Below, piece after piece: positions 8,807 to 16,746 of a DNA stretch of 64,000 bases. The position numbers and the translations under genes are program-made. Numbering within the stretch: position 1 is the stretch's first letter; every line of letters begins with the position of its first letter. Source of the stretch: Candidatus Hydrogenedentota bacterium (GTDB lineage Bacteria; Hydrogenedentota; Hydrogenedentia; Hydrogenedentales; CAITNO01); the NCBI GenBank assembly GCA_018056705.1, contig JAGPFE010000009.1, forward strand, positions 16,934 through 80,933, in the 5' to 3' direction. The notes under the pieces are model-generated. The model ran no database searches and was not told where the DNA came from. It saw only the letters and a list, made by a program, of their open reading frames with translations.

Positions 8807-10408
8807 ATGACAGAACAAAAACCCTGCTATCAGGACGTGACACAGGTCTGGCGCGGAATCCCCGCCCTCCTGTTCTGGTGTGACCCGCGGGGGCAGGTGC
8901 TGGGCGCGTCGCGCAAGGCGGAGCAGGTACTGGGCGCGTCGGCGTTTCCCGCGGACCCGGACCAGTGGATGAAATCCGGCCCCCAGGCAGCACTGCGTAT
9001 TGCTCCCGAAGACCTCGCGGGTGGCACGGACACGCCAGGCAGCCTGTCCGGCCTGATCGCGATGGCGGCCCGGAATGGCCGGACCGTGACAGCCCAGGTC
9101 CAGCGCGCGGCCTCGGACGGCACCTGTCTCCTGACCGCGGAACCCGTTGACACGCCGGACGGCCCGATGGTCCTGTGCGTCCTCGAACCGGTACCCGGGG
9201 AAAGCGCGCTGATCCGGGAGGCCCGCGCGGCCGAGGCCGAGGCCTTGCGGCAGATGGAAGAGGCTGTGGCCCGGGCCCATCAACTGGCCGTCATGGCGGA
9301 GGCGGCCAGCGCGGCGAAATCCGCCTTCCTGGCGGCCATGAGCCACGAACTCCGCACGCCCATGAACGGCATCATCGGCATGGCCCAGTTGCTGCTGGAA
9401 ACCCCGCTGACCGGTGAGCAGCGGGAATACGTGCATCTCGCGCTGCGGTCCGCCCAGGACCTGCTGAAGATTATCAACAACATCCTCGATTATTCTCGAC
9501 TGGAGGCGGGCAAGGCGCGGCCGGAACGGGTTCGATTCAACCTGGGCGAACTGTTCGAAGACACGATGGACCGGTGCGCGCCCCTGTTTTCCGGAAAGCC
9601 GGTCGATTTCACCTGTTTCATTGAGCCGGACGCCCGGGGAGAATACCTTGGGGATCCGGAAAAACTCCGGCAGGTGATGATCAACCTTGTGGGAAACGCC
9701 GCGAAGTTCACGGAAACAGGCCGCGTCTGCGTGCTCCTCGAACACGCGGACCGTCCCGGCAGCCCGATCCGGATGCTCCGCTTTTCCGCGCGCGACACGG
9801 GTCCGGGGCTTTCCGTGGAAGCCTGCCGGCGGGTGTTTCATCCTTTCACCCAGGCGGAAACCTCTATCGCGCGACGGCACGGGGGAACGGGGCTGGGCCT
9901 GGCCATCTGCCGCCAGGTCGTCCAGTTGCTCGGCGGTACCATCGGCGTGGAAAGCGCGCCGGGCAAGGGCTCGCTGTTCTGGTTCGAGGTTCCATTGGAG
10001 TTCGTGGAACCGGAACGCCCTCCCCGGATGTTTGCGGAAGACACCGTTCTCAGGGTGCTGGTGGTCGATCCGGGGATGGAATCGCGTCAGGCGCTCATGG
10101 CCTGTTTCCGGGAAGCCGGTGCCCGGGTGGATGGCATCGCGGACTGGATGGACGCGGAAGCCGTGCTGGCCCGGATGGCGCGGGAAGGAGCCCGCTACGA
10201 TTTCCTGGTTCTTGGGAATCCGGGCAGTTTCCCCGAGACAGACCGACCGGATCATCCAGCCCTGGCGGACGCGCGACGGGTCCGGGTGCTTCCCGCGGGA
10301 TCCCGTCCGCCTGAAACGGAGGATGCCGGACGCGTGGATTACCTGGTCAAGCCGGTTTGGCGACGGGATATTCTCCAGTTGCTTTCGTCGAGCGCGTTGG
10401 ACGGATGA
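8807..10408 (+). CDS. Hybrid sensor histidine kinase with a degenerate receiver domain
   Basis: The 533-residue protein has an N-terminal PAS-like region (about 10-125), a short coiled coil, a HisKA dimerisation domain with the phospho-accepting H180 in MSHELRTP, and an HATPase domain with N box ([12 protein letters not shown]), G1 (DTGPGL), F box and G2 (GGTGLGL). No transmembrane segment is seen, so it should be cytoplasmic. The last 120 residues have the fold pattern of a receiver (LRVLVVDPG at the start, YLVKPV near the end), but the usual phospho-accepting aspartate is replaced by G470 in [10 protein letters not shown]. The receiver is therefore probably not phosphorylated and may be structural. 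The start is placed at 8807 because of the GGGG ribosome site and the promoter position. A response-regulator-like gene lies 475 bases downstream behind a repeat element. Confidence 0.85.
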   Translation: MTEQKPCYQDVTQVWRGIPALLFWCDPRGQVLGASRKAEQVLGASAFPADPDQWMKSGPQAALRIAPEDLAGGTDTPGSLSGLIAMAARNGRTVTAQVQRAASDGTCLLTAEPVDTPDGPMVLCVLEPVPGESALIREARAAEAEALRQMEEAVARAHQLAVMAEAASAAKSAFLAAMSHELRTPMNGIIGMAQLLLETPLTGEQREYVHLALRSAQDLLKIINNILDYSRLEAGKARPERVRFNLGELFEDTMDRCAPLFSGKPVDFTCFIEPDARGEYLGDPEKLRQVMINLVGNAAKFTETGRVCVLLEHADRPGSPIRMLRFSARDTGPGLSVEACRRVFHPFTQAETSIARRHGGTGLGLAICRQVVQLLGGTIGVESAPGKGSLFWFEVPLEFVEPERPPRMFAEDTVLRVLVVDPGMESRQALMACFREAGARVDGIADWMDAEAVLARMAREGARYDFLVLGNPGSFPETDRPDHPALADARRVRVLPAGSRPPETEDAGRVDYLVKPVWRRDILQLLSSSALDG

Positions 10409-10488
10409 TCCGGACAAAGCCTCCATGGGGGCATGGTTGGAGCCTCTGGGTGTCCGTGGATGAATCCTGGATGGGGAAGGGACAGGAG

Positions 10489-10504
10489 TGTTTCACGTGA
10501 AGGA
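10489..10504. other. parS-like 16-mer
   Basis: TGTTTCACGTGAAGGA matches 14 of 16 positions of the ParB-binding parS consensus TGTTTCACGTGAAACA. It lies directly at the left end of the MITE-like repeat. It may be chance or part of that repeat. Confidence 0.3.
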
Positions 10505-10730
10505 AAGATTTCTCGCTTCGCTCGAAATGACATGTGCCACTCGAGGGATGGCCTGCAACGCGAAAGGAACGATGCCGTTCGCGAGAAGAGCATGCCACGA
10601 CGACCCTGGGTTGCCCCGGCAAGGCACCCTGGGTTGGTCCGGCAAGGCCACCCTGGATTGACCCGGCAAGGTTACCCTGGGTTGACCCGGCAAGGTTGTC
10701 ATTTCGACGAACGAAGTGAGGAGAAATCTT
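10505..10730. repeat. MITE-like interspersed element with inverted ends
   Basis: The left end (10505-10531, AAGATTTCTCGCTTCGCTCG then AAATGACA) and the right end (10697-10730, TGTCATTTCGACGAACGAAG then TGAGGAGAAATCTT) are imperfect inverted copies. In translation such sequences give HFERSEKS or ISSEARNL, a signature of dispersed non-coding repeats in many bacterial genomes. The interior holds a tandem array. No protein-coding frame here is believable; this gene-free stretch (10409-10883) otherwise holds only the promoter of the next gene. Confidence 0.65.
10604..10698. repeat. Four tandem 23-24-bp units inside the MITE-like element
   Basis: Units begin with CCCTGG at 10604, 10627, 10651 and 10675 and contain a CCGGCAAGG core. 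The last two differ by only two or three bases. Lengths are 23, 24, 24 and 24 bases. Confidence 0.85.
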
Positions 10731-10818
10731 GCGGGAATCCTCTCTTACCTGGAGATCCCCTTTCTCCCACGCAAAGCGCCCTTTACCGGAAACGCGCCCT
10801 TTTCTTCTTCCGGGCGCG

Positions 10819-10847
10819 TTGTCTGGCAGGCGCGGGTCTGGTATAGT
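10819..10847 (+). promoter_or_regulatory. Promoter of the REC-GGDEF-like gene
   Basis: TTGTCT (10819-10824), a 17-base spacer and TATAGT (10842-10847). The expected start near 10854 gives a leader of about 30 bases to the GTG at 10884. Confidence 0.6.
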
Positions 10848-10883
10848 AACGGGTGGTGCAACCACCGAACAGGGAGTCCGGGT

Positions 10884-11798
10884 GTGGCTAAAGTCATCTA
10901 CGCGGATTGGGACGAAACCCTCGGAAATCAGGTCAAGGCCCTCCTCAACGCGAATGGCCTGGAGTGTGACTGGGTAAAGAGCGGCCGCGAGGCCCTGAAC
11001 CTGATGGAGCAGGATTCCGCTCAACTGGTCGTCGCCGAGATCATGATGCCCGACGTCAGCGGTTTCGAACTCTGCCGGCGGATCCGGGCTCTGGATCGTG
11101 GCTGGGAAACTCCCGTTCTGCTGGTTTCTTCCATGTCCGCCGAGGAAGAAGTGCGCCACGCCCTGGCCCAGGGAGCCGATGATTTCCTTTCCAAGCCGAT
11201 TCATCCGCCCATGCTGGTGACCAAGGTAAACCACCTGCTCAACGCCGATCCGCCGGTTGCCCAGCCCGACCCCGTCACGGGACTGTTCAACCACCGTCAC
11301 ATGAAATACCTGCTTCAGCGGCGCCTGGTGAAAAAAGAACCCTTTGCCCTCGTGTGCGCCGAACTGCTCAACATGCCCCGTTTCAAGAAAGCGGCTGGCG
11401 AAGAAGGCCGCAACAAGGCCATGCGTCACCTCGCGCGGATTCTCGAAGCCTGCGGCAAGAAGGTCCAATCAGGATTCGCCGCGGCCCACATGGGGGGAGG
11501 GCATTTCGTGTGTCTCATGCCACCCCAGTACGCCCAGGCCTTCGGCAAGTCGGCCTACCGGCTCTGGACCGAGCATATTCCCGAACTCTGCGACGCCCTG
11601 GGTATCCGGATGAACAGCGGCGAGGCGCTGCCGGAGGCGGCGGTGTACTTCATGTTCACCGGCAACCGCCAGGGCACGACTGCCCAGGAGTGTTTCACCC
11701 GGCTCGCCCAGATCCGCGGTATGGCGATCGCCGCCGGCCCCGGCGTGTTCCTGGATCGTCGCGGCCTCAAGCTGGAAGGAATCCAGGAAGAAGACTAG
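10884..11798 (+). CDS. Response-regulator-like protein with degenerate REC and degenerate GGDEF domains
   Basis: I place the start at GTG 10884, seven bases after AGGGAG, giving 304 residues. Residues 1-120 have the receiver pattern (acidic DWDE at the start, [23 protein letters not shown]), but the phospho-accepting aspartate is E52, which may mimic the phosphorylated state. Residues about 125-290 start with [12 protein letters not shown], typical of GGDEF domains. The active-site loop reads MGGGHF (G204-F208) instead of GGDEF/GGEEF, so diguanylate cyclase activity is unlikely. It may bind a nucleotide or partner instead. ThuA follows after 19 bases and may be co-transcribed. The hybrid kinase upstream could be a partner, although its own receiver is also degenerate. 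Confidence 0.8.
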   Translation: MAKVIYADWDETLGNQVKALLNANGLECDWVKSGREALNLMEQDSAQLVVAEIMMPDVSGFELCRRIRALDRGWETPVLLVSSMSAEEEVRHALAQGADDFLSKPIHPPMLVTKVNHLLNADPPVAQPDPVTGLFNHRHMKYLLQRRLVKKEPFALVCAELLNMPRFKKAAGEEGRNKAMRHLARILEACGKKVQSGFAAAHMGGGHFVCLMPPQYAQAFGKSAYRLWTEHIPELCDALGIRMNSGEALPEAAVYFMFTGNRQGTTAQECFTRLAQIRGMAIAAGPGVFLDRRGLKLEGIQEED

Positions 11799-11817
11799 CC
11801 GGGGAGGTGGAATCGAC

Positions 11818-12555
11818 ATGACCGACGGTATCCGGGTCACCATCTGGAACGAGTACATTCACGAGCGGGAGAACGAGCGGGTCAGGGCGGTCTATCCCGG
11901 CGGCATCCACGAGGCCATCCTTGACGCCCTTGAAGGGCAGCCGGGCATCGCCCCTCCACGGGTGGCTACGCTCGACATGCCGGAGCACGGCCTTCCACCT
12001 GGTGTCCTGGGGAATACCGATGTCCTTCTCTGGTGGGGACACAAGGCCCATGACAAGGTCTCGGATGCCGTGGTCGAGGCCGTTTGCGCTCGGGTTCTCG
12101 AGGGCATGGGATTTATCGCGTTGCATTCAGCCCATTTTTCCCGCCCCTTCAAGCGGCTCATGGGCACGGGTTGCTTTCTCAAGTGGCGGGAGCGGGAGCC
12201 CGATGGCGAACGGGAACGCATCTGGGTGGTCGAACCCTCTCATCCCATCGCCGCCGGCTTGCCCGATCATTTCGTCCTGGAACACACCGAAATGTACGGT
12301 GAGCCTTTCGGTATCCCCAGGCCCGATGAACTGGTATTCATCAGCTGGTTCGCCGGGGGAGAAGTGTTTCGCAGTGGATGCTGCTGGCGCCGGGAACGGG
12401 GAAAAGTATTCTATTTCCGCCCTGGCCACGAAACGTTTCCCATATACCATGACGAGCACGTGCGGCGGGTTCTGGTCAACGCGGTGCGCTGGGCCGCGCC
12501 CGTGTCCAATCCCGCGCCCTGTATCCAGGGCAACAGGCCGCCCCTGGAACCCTGA
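11818..12555 (+). CDS. ThuA-like protein
   Basis: The 245-residue protein shows the ThuA (trehalose utilisation) class I glutamine-amidotransferase-like fold: [10 protein letters not shown] at the start, [14 protein letters not shown], then [24 protein letters not shown] and [14 protein letters not shown]. The last segments are typical of ThuA proteins from sugar-degradation loci. No signal peptide is present. Its chemistry is not established for most family members; a role in carbohydrate metabolism is inferred from the family and from the secreted sugar-acting proteins around it. A GGGGAGGT ribosome site precedes the ATG. Confidence 0.85.
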   Translation: MTDGIRVTIWNEYIHERENERVRAVYPGGIHEAILDALEGQPGIAPPRVATLDMPEHGLPPGVLGNTDVLLWWGHKAHDKVSDAVVEAVCARVLEGMGFIALHSAHFSRPFKRLMGTGCFLKWREREPDGERERIWVVEPSHPIAAGLPDHFVLEHTEMYGEPFGIPRPDELVFISWFAGGEVFRSGCCWRRERGKVFYFRPGHETFPIYHDEHVRRVLVNAVRWAAPVSNPAPCIQGNRPPLEP

Positions 12556-12597
12556 AATATGCCGGTGCCGACCGGTTGCCGGCACGGAGAGCGTCCC

Positions 12598-13923
12598 ATG
12601 ACACGAAGCACCACCGTGGCCGTGATGTTCGCGGTAATCGCGACGGGTTTGCCGGCTTACGTGTCAACGGCTGGTGAACCCCCCTCTCTCGCCCGGAAAG
12701 CCGAAATCTTCCAGGTGGACATGGAGCGCCGTTTTCTGCTCGAGGGGCAGGCCCTGTGTAAACTCAAGCCTCCGCGTTCCAATAAGCCCTATATTGATTA
12801 CAACATGCCGGACAACGCCTACATGACCGGCATGTACCTCGCCGCCCTGTGCATGAAATACAAGGTGACGGGAGATGAAGCGGATCGCCGGAAAGCCATC
12901 GAGTCCCTCGATGCCCTGTTGCGGCTCTGCGAGGTGACCGGTGAACCCGGCCTGCTCGCCCGGGCCTTCTGGCCGGTCGATCGTCCCATGGAGGATGACG
13001 GGGTCTGGCGCCTCTCCCCCGATGGACGGTACAAGTGGCGGGGCGACGTCAGCACGGACCAGGTGGCCGGAGCCATGTTCGGTTTTTATTTCGCCTGGAA
13101 CCACGTGGCGGACCCGTCCGCCCGGAACCGGATTGGCGCCACCACGGCCGCCATGGTGGACCGGATCGAAAAAGACGGACGCAGGATTCGGGACGTCGAC
13201 GGTTCTTTCACCCGGTGGGGACGGTATGACCCAGAGTATGTTACTTCGCGCGAAAAAATGAACGCCCTGTTGTACCTGCAGGTGCTGGCCGTGGCCGCTC
13301 AGGCCTCTGGCCGGCAGGATCTGGTCGACCTCTATCGCCGTTGTGCCATCGATGAAGGCTACGCGGACCTTGCCGTCGAGGCCCGGCGTCTGCTGGACCC
13401 CTCCCGCCGTCCGGGGCTGGTCAATCACAGCGATGACGTGCTCCTCTTCCTGGCCTACGTGCCCCTCCTGGAAAGCGAGCGGGATCCCGTTCTCCGCGGC
13501 CGGTACCTGGCCAGTTTTCGCCGGTTCTGGCTTGGCAATGAAAAGTATCCCGGGGTCCGTCCAGAGGCCAATCCCCTGTATGCCTTCGCGGCGGCGGCGT
13601 TTCTGGGGGAAACTGCCGCCGTGGAGGATGGACGCCAGACCCTGCGCCTGTTTCCGTTCCGGATCAAGTGGTCCAGTGAGGTCGTAGCGGCCTACGCTGC
13701 CGAGTTTGGCTTCAGCGAGACTGAACCGGTCAGTCCCCAGCCGTCACCGGGAACGCCGATTCCCGTGGATCGGCGGGCGAAAGCATGGTCCGCCTGGGTG
13801 CAGGATCCCTACCATGCCCCCTGGCGCGATGCCTCCCAGTACGAACTCGAATTCAATGGCCACGATTACCTGCTGGCCTATTGGTTTGGAAGATACCTCG
13901 GCCTGCTTGCCTCCAGCGAATGA
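12598..13923 (+). CDS. Secreted protein of unknown function, possibly an alpha/alpha-barrel
   Basis: The ATG at 12598 follows GGAGAG and begins a signal peptide (TRSTTVAVMFAVIATGLPA), giving 441 residues; an upstream in-frame start would put 13 non-hydrophobic residues before it. The mature chain is rich in paired helices with DNAYMTGMYLAALC and a later NHSDDVLLFLAYVPLLES, reminiscent of six-hairpin glycosidase folds. No catalytic motif is clear enough to name a family. It lies 42 bases after the ThuA gene and may be in the same transcript, fitting a carbohydrate-related role by inference. Confidence 0.6.
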   Translation: MTRSTTVAVMFAVIATGLPAYVSTAGEPPSLARKAEIFQVDMERRFLLEGQALCKLKPPRSNKPYIDYNMPDNAYMTGMYLAALCMKYKVTGDEADRRKAIESLDALLRLCEVTGEPGLLARAFWPVDRPMEDDGVWRLSPDGRYKWRGDVSTDQVAGAMFGFYFAWNHVADPSARNRIGATTAAMVDRIEKDGRRIRDVDGSFTRWGRYDPEYVTSREKMNALLYLQVLAVAAQASGRQDLVDLYRRCAIDEGYADLAVEARRLLDPSRRPGLVNHSDDVLLFLAYVPLLESERDPVLRGRYLASFRRFWLGNEKYPGVRPEANPLYAFAAAAFLGETAAVEDGRQTLRLFPFRIKWSSEVVAAYAAEFGFSETEPVSPQPSPGTPIPVDRRAKAWSAWVQDPYHAPWRDASQYELEFNGHDYLLAYWFGRYLGLLASSE

Positions 13924-13964
13924 CGATTTTTCACTGACGGCCCCGCGTTCCCCGGAAAAGGGGG

Positions 13965-13970
13965 TATAAT
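13965..13970 (+). promoter_or_regulatory. Possible -10 element before the redoxin-TPR-CsgG-like gene
   Basis: A perfect TATAAT lies 55 bases before the next ATG. No convincing -35 was found at 16-18 bases, so this is only a candidate. Confidence 0.35.
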
Positions 13971-14024
13971 CTAAGAAAACTGGAAACTTCCGGTAAGGGT
14001 GGTTTCCATGTCGGGAGGCTAACC

Positions 14025-15950
14025 ATGCGTCGTGCGTGCTCTCTGATGTTGCTGGCGGGGCTGATGGGCGTAGTGGCTCACGCCGGAGAGATCAAGGCGG
14101 GGGTGCCCGTGCCACCGGTGGAAGGGGAAACCCTCGCCGGGCAGGCGGTTTCACTGGATCAATTGCTGGCCGCTCACCCGAAAGCCGTCGTGCTGTTGAT
14201 GTTTTCCCCGGGGACCGGCGAGGACCTTGCCCTGGCCCTCGAGGAGATCTACCAGCAGTATGGGGCCGAACGGATTCCCGTGGTGGCGGTCGGCCTCTCC
14301 CAGGATGAAACCGCGCTCGCGGATTTCGCCCGGCGGATGGGGCTTACGTATCACGTAATACCCGAAACCAGGCTGAAGGATGGTTCCTGGGCCCGGGACG
14401 TGGGCGTGCTGCCCGTGACCTGCCTGATCAGCCCGGTCCAACCCGCCCAGATCGATGATGTACTGGCGGGCGGAGGCGTTTCCAGCGTCAGGCTGATCCA
14501 GGCCCTTGCCGAGGATCTTTTCCGCAAGCGTGCCGACGAGGCTCTTGGCGTGGCCGATGCCGCCGTCAAGGCCGCCCCCGATGACGCGGAAGTCCGCCGC
14601 GTCCGCGCCCGCATCCTGGCCGATCAGGGAAAACTCGACGAGGCGGAAAAGGAATTTGGCGCGATCGACGATCCCGCCGGGCTGGCCGAGGTCGCGTTGA
14701 AGCGGGGGGACGCGGACAAGGCCATGGAAATCGCCGCGTCGGCCCCGGAAAATCCCCGCGCGGCTGCCGTGCGGGCCGAGGCGCTGGCGGCACGGGGACA
14801 ACTCGACGATGCCCTGGCCGCGGTTCAACAGGCCCGGTCCGCCGCGACTGGTGTCCGACCCTGGGAACTTTCCACCATCCTGAACCTGGAAGGACGCCTG
14901 CTCCACACCAGGGGTGATGCCGCCGCGGCCCTGGAACAGTACCGCGCGGCCGTTGACCTGGACCGCTATAACGTGGAAGCCCTCGCCAACCAGGGCGAGA
15001 CCCTGCGCCAGCTGGGGGAACCGGAAAAAGCGAAGGAAACCCTTGAGAAAGCGGTGACCTTCCGGGATGAACCCGCGCTGGCCGCCCTGATGGCCCGGGT
15101 GGCCGAGGAACTCCAGTGGAAGGAAGATACCGCCCGGCAGGAACAGATCCGCGCGCAGATTGAGACCCTGTCCGCCCGCTTCCGGGAGGCCCGGGAAAAG
15201 GAGGCCGCCGAGGGCCGCTCGCGGGACACCTGGACTTCGCCGCCCCTCGTGTTCGCCCTGTTGCCCGGGATCGGCGGCGGGGTATTTTTCGAGCGGGCTG
15301 GCACGGACGCCCTGGTTTCCTATGGAATCGAGCAGGCCTGGCAGGCGCAAAACGGCCTGCGCGTGGTGGAACGGGCCATGCTCGACAAGTTGCTCCAGGA
15401 ACTTAATCTCGGGGCTTCCGACCTCGCGTCGCCGGACACCCAGCGCAAACTGGGTTCGGTCCTGTCCGCCAGCCACCTCGCGTTTCTGGAATTCGCCCGG
15501 TCCGGCGCGCGCCTGCAGGCCCGACTCAAGCTCGTGGAAACCGAAACCACGGAAATCGTGTTCCAGCAGGCTTTCCCGGTTGACGAGGCCGATCCCGCGT
15601 CGGCCGGACAGGCCATCGCCCGCGCCGTCTGGGAGAAAGTGGGCGCCGACCGGGAACTGAAAGGCCTTCTGGCGGATGTAACTGATAAGGAGCGCGTCAT
15701 GATCAACCTTGGTGGTCGTCATGGCGTCAGGCCCGGCCAGTCCTTTACCATACTGGAGGAAGGCCCCCCGGTGGAGGCCGGGGGCCGGGTTATCGCCTAC
15801 CGGAGCAAGCCGGTCGGTCACCTCATCGTGAACGAGGTAGAGGCCGAATTCGCCGTGGGTGCCGTTACGGCCATCCAGGATGGCGTGACGTTGCGCGCGA
15901 ACATGAAGATACGCGGCAGGCTGGAATCTCCGGGGGCCGCGGGAGGATAA
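14025..15950 (+). CDS. Secreted fusion: redoxin-like domain, TPR repeats and CsgG/FlgT-like domain
   Basis: The 641-residue protein has a signal peptide (RRACSLMLLAGLMGVVAHA) and good ribosome site GGGAGG. Residues about 22-165 have the layout of a thioredoxin-like AhpC/TlpA domain (HPKAVVLLMFSPGTGEDLALALEEI, then VLPVTCLI), but the CxxC of the active site is missing (SPGTGE), so it should not be redox active. Residues about 170-395 are TPR helices (for example ADEALGVADAAVKAAPDDAEV). Residues about 405-545 resemble CsgG/LpoB-type domains (GLRVVERAMLDKLLQELNLG, then LGSVLSASHLAFLEFA). The last 85 residues (VMINLGGRHGVRPGQSFTI) look like the C-terminal beta domain seen in FlgT-type proteins. 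A periplasmic assembly or scaffold role is inferred. The next gene starts six bases later. Confidence 0.7.
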   Translation: MRRACSLMLLAGLMGVVAHAGEIKAGVPVPPVEGETLAGQAVSLDQLLAAHPKAVVLLMFSPGTGEDLALALEEIYQQYGAERIPVVAVGLSQDETALADFARRMGLTYHVIPETRLKDGSWARDVGVLPVTCLISPVQPAQIDDVLAGGGVSSVRLIQALAEDLFRKRADEALGVADAAVKAAPDDAEVRRVRARILADQGKLDEAEKEFGAIDDPAGLAEVALKRGDADKAMEIAASAPENPRAAAVRAEALAARGQLDDALAAVQQARSAATGVRPWELSTILNLEGRLLHTRGDAAAALEQYRAAVDLDRYNVEALANQGETLRQLGEPEKAKETLEKAVTFRDEPALAALMARVAEELQWKEDTARQEQIRAQIETLSARFREAREKEAAEGRSRDTWTSPPLVFALLPGIGGGVFFERAGTDALVSYGIEQAWQAQNGLRVVERAMLDKLLQELNLGASDLASPDTQRKLGSVLSASHLAFLEFARSGARLQARLKLVETETTEIVFQQAFPVDEADPASAGQAIARAVWEKVGADRELKGLLADVTDKERVMINLGGRHGVRPGQSFTILEEGPPVEAGGRVIAYRSKPVGHLIVNEVEAEFAVGAVTAIQDGVTLRANMKIRGRLESPGAAGG

Positions 15951-15956
15951 AGCCCG

Positions 15957-16676
15957 GTGAAACACAACGTCGGTGGGCAACGGACAGTGCTGGCGGGGAT
16001 CCTGCTGGGGGGGTGGCTCCTCATGGCGGTCGCGATGGCCCAGAACCCCTGGGAATACCGGACCCGGTACGTGGACGGACCTGCGACAACCCTTGAGAAC
16101 CCCTTCTTCCTGGACAGCGCCCAGGTCAAATCCGCCTTTTACTTTCACGCCACCGCCGGCAAACCGGTGCTGTGGATCCGCTTTGAGGGCACCTATGGTG
16201 ACGAGGTGCGCCTGCAACTGGGGGTTCCCGCGAAGGCCGAGTACGCCTCCCTGCGGCCGGTCGCGTTGATTGCGGGGCGGGACTGTCCCGATCCCGGCCT
16301 GTCGTTGCCTTTTGCCCTGCCCGATGGATGGGGCGCCCTGGTATGCGACACCGCCCAGGTAGCCGTCACGGACGGTTACGAAGGATATACCGGTACCCGG
16401 AGTTACCAGTTCGAAGCGCAATCCTTCACCCTGCCCGCCTCGGGTACCTACTATATCGCCGTGTATTTCCCCACCGGCCCCGATGGGAAATGCTGGGTTA
16501 CCGTGGGCACGGAGCGTCAGCCCCGTCTCACCGACATGTTTACCGTGCCCGTGAACGCGGCGGCGATCCGCGCTTTTTTTGAAATTTCTCTCCTCTCCGG
16601 CTGGGGCGCGACGCTGGACCTGTTGGTTACACTCATGCTGCTGATCGTGGGCGTGATCGCGGTTTCCCCGCATTAA
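15957..16676 (+). CDS. Exported protein of unknown function with C-terminal membrane anchor
   Basis: It starts at GTG 15957 after GGAGGATAAA and encodes 239 residues. An N-terminal hydrophobic segment (VLAGILLGGWLLMAVAMA) looks like a signal peptide. The middle is beta-rich with aromatic residues, including SGTYYIAVYFPTGPDGKC, similar to small pre-peptidase-like sandwich domains. The last 20 residues (LDLLVTLMLLIVGVIAV) form one membrane helix. It sits six bases behind the redoxin-TPR-CsgG-like gene and is probably co-transcribed with it. I do not recognise the family. Confidence 0.6.
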   Translation: MKHNVGGQRTVLAGILLGGWLLMAVAMAQNPWEYRTRYVDGPATTLENPFFLDSAQVKSAFYFHATAGKPVLWIRFEGTYGDEVRLQLGVPAKAEYASLRPVALIAGRDCPDPGLSLPFALPDGWGALVCDTAQVAVTDGYEGYTGTRSYQFEAQSFTLPASGTYYIAVYFPTGPDGKCWVTVGTERQPRLTDMFTVPVNAAAIRAFFEISLLSGWGATLDLLVTLMLLIVGVIAVSPH

Positions 16677-16746
16677 ATCGGCGGAGTGACCTTCCGGATT
16701 GCGCGCGCGGGCAGGGAAGAGGGCAGACTTGAAGGAGACGCCAGGG

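Noticed and set aside
8789..10426. 545-residue open frame on the minus strand opposite the histidine kinase
   Set aside because: The plus strand has HisKA and HATPase motifs; the minus frame is Arg/His-rich and has none. Such antisense frames are common in GC-rich DNA.
10604..10698. The tandem 24-mers as a CRISPR array
   Set aside because: Units follow each other directly with no variable spacers.
10493..11468. Minus-strand frames across the MITE-like element giving LPGQPRV repeats and HFERSEKS
   Set aside because: These are translations of the tandem repeat and of a dispersed non-coding element, and they run antisense into the REC-GGDEF gene.
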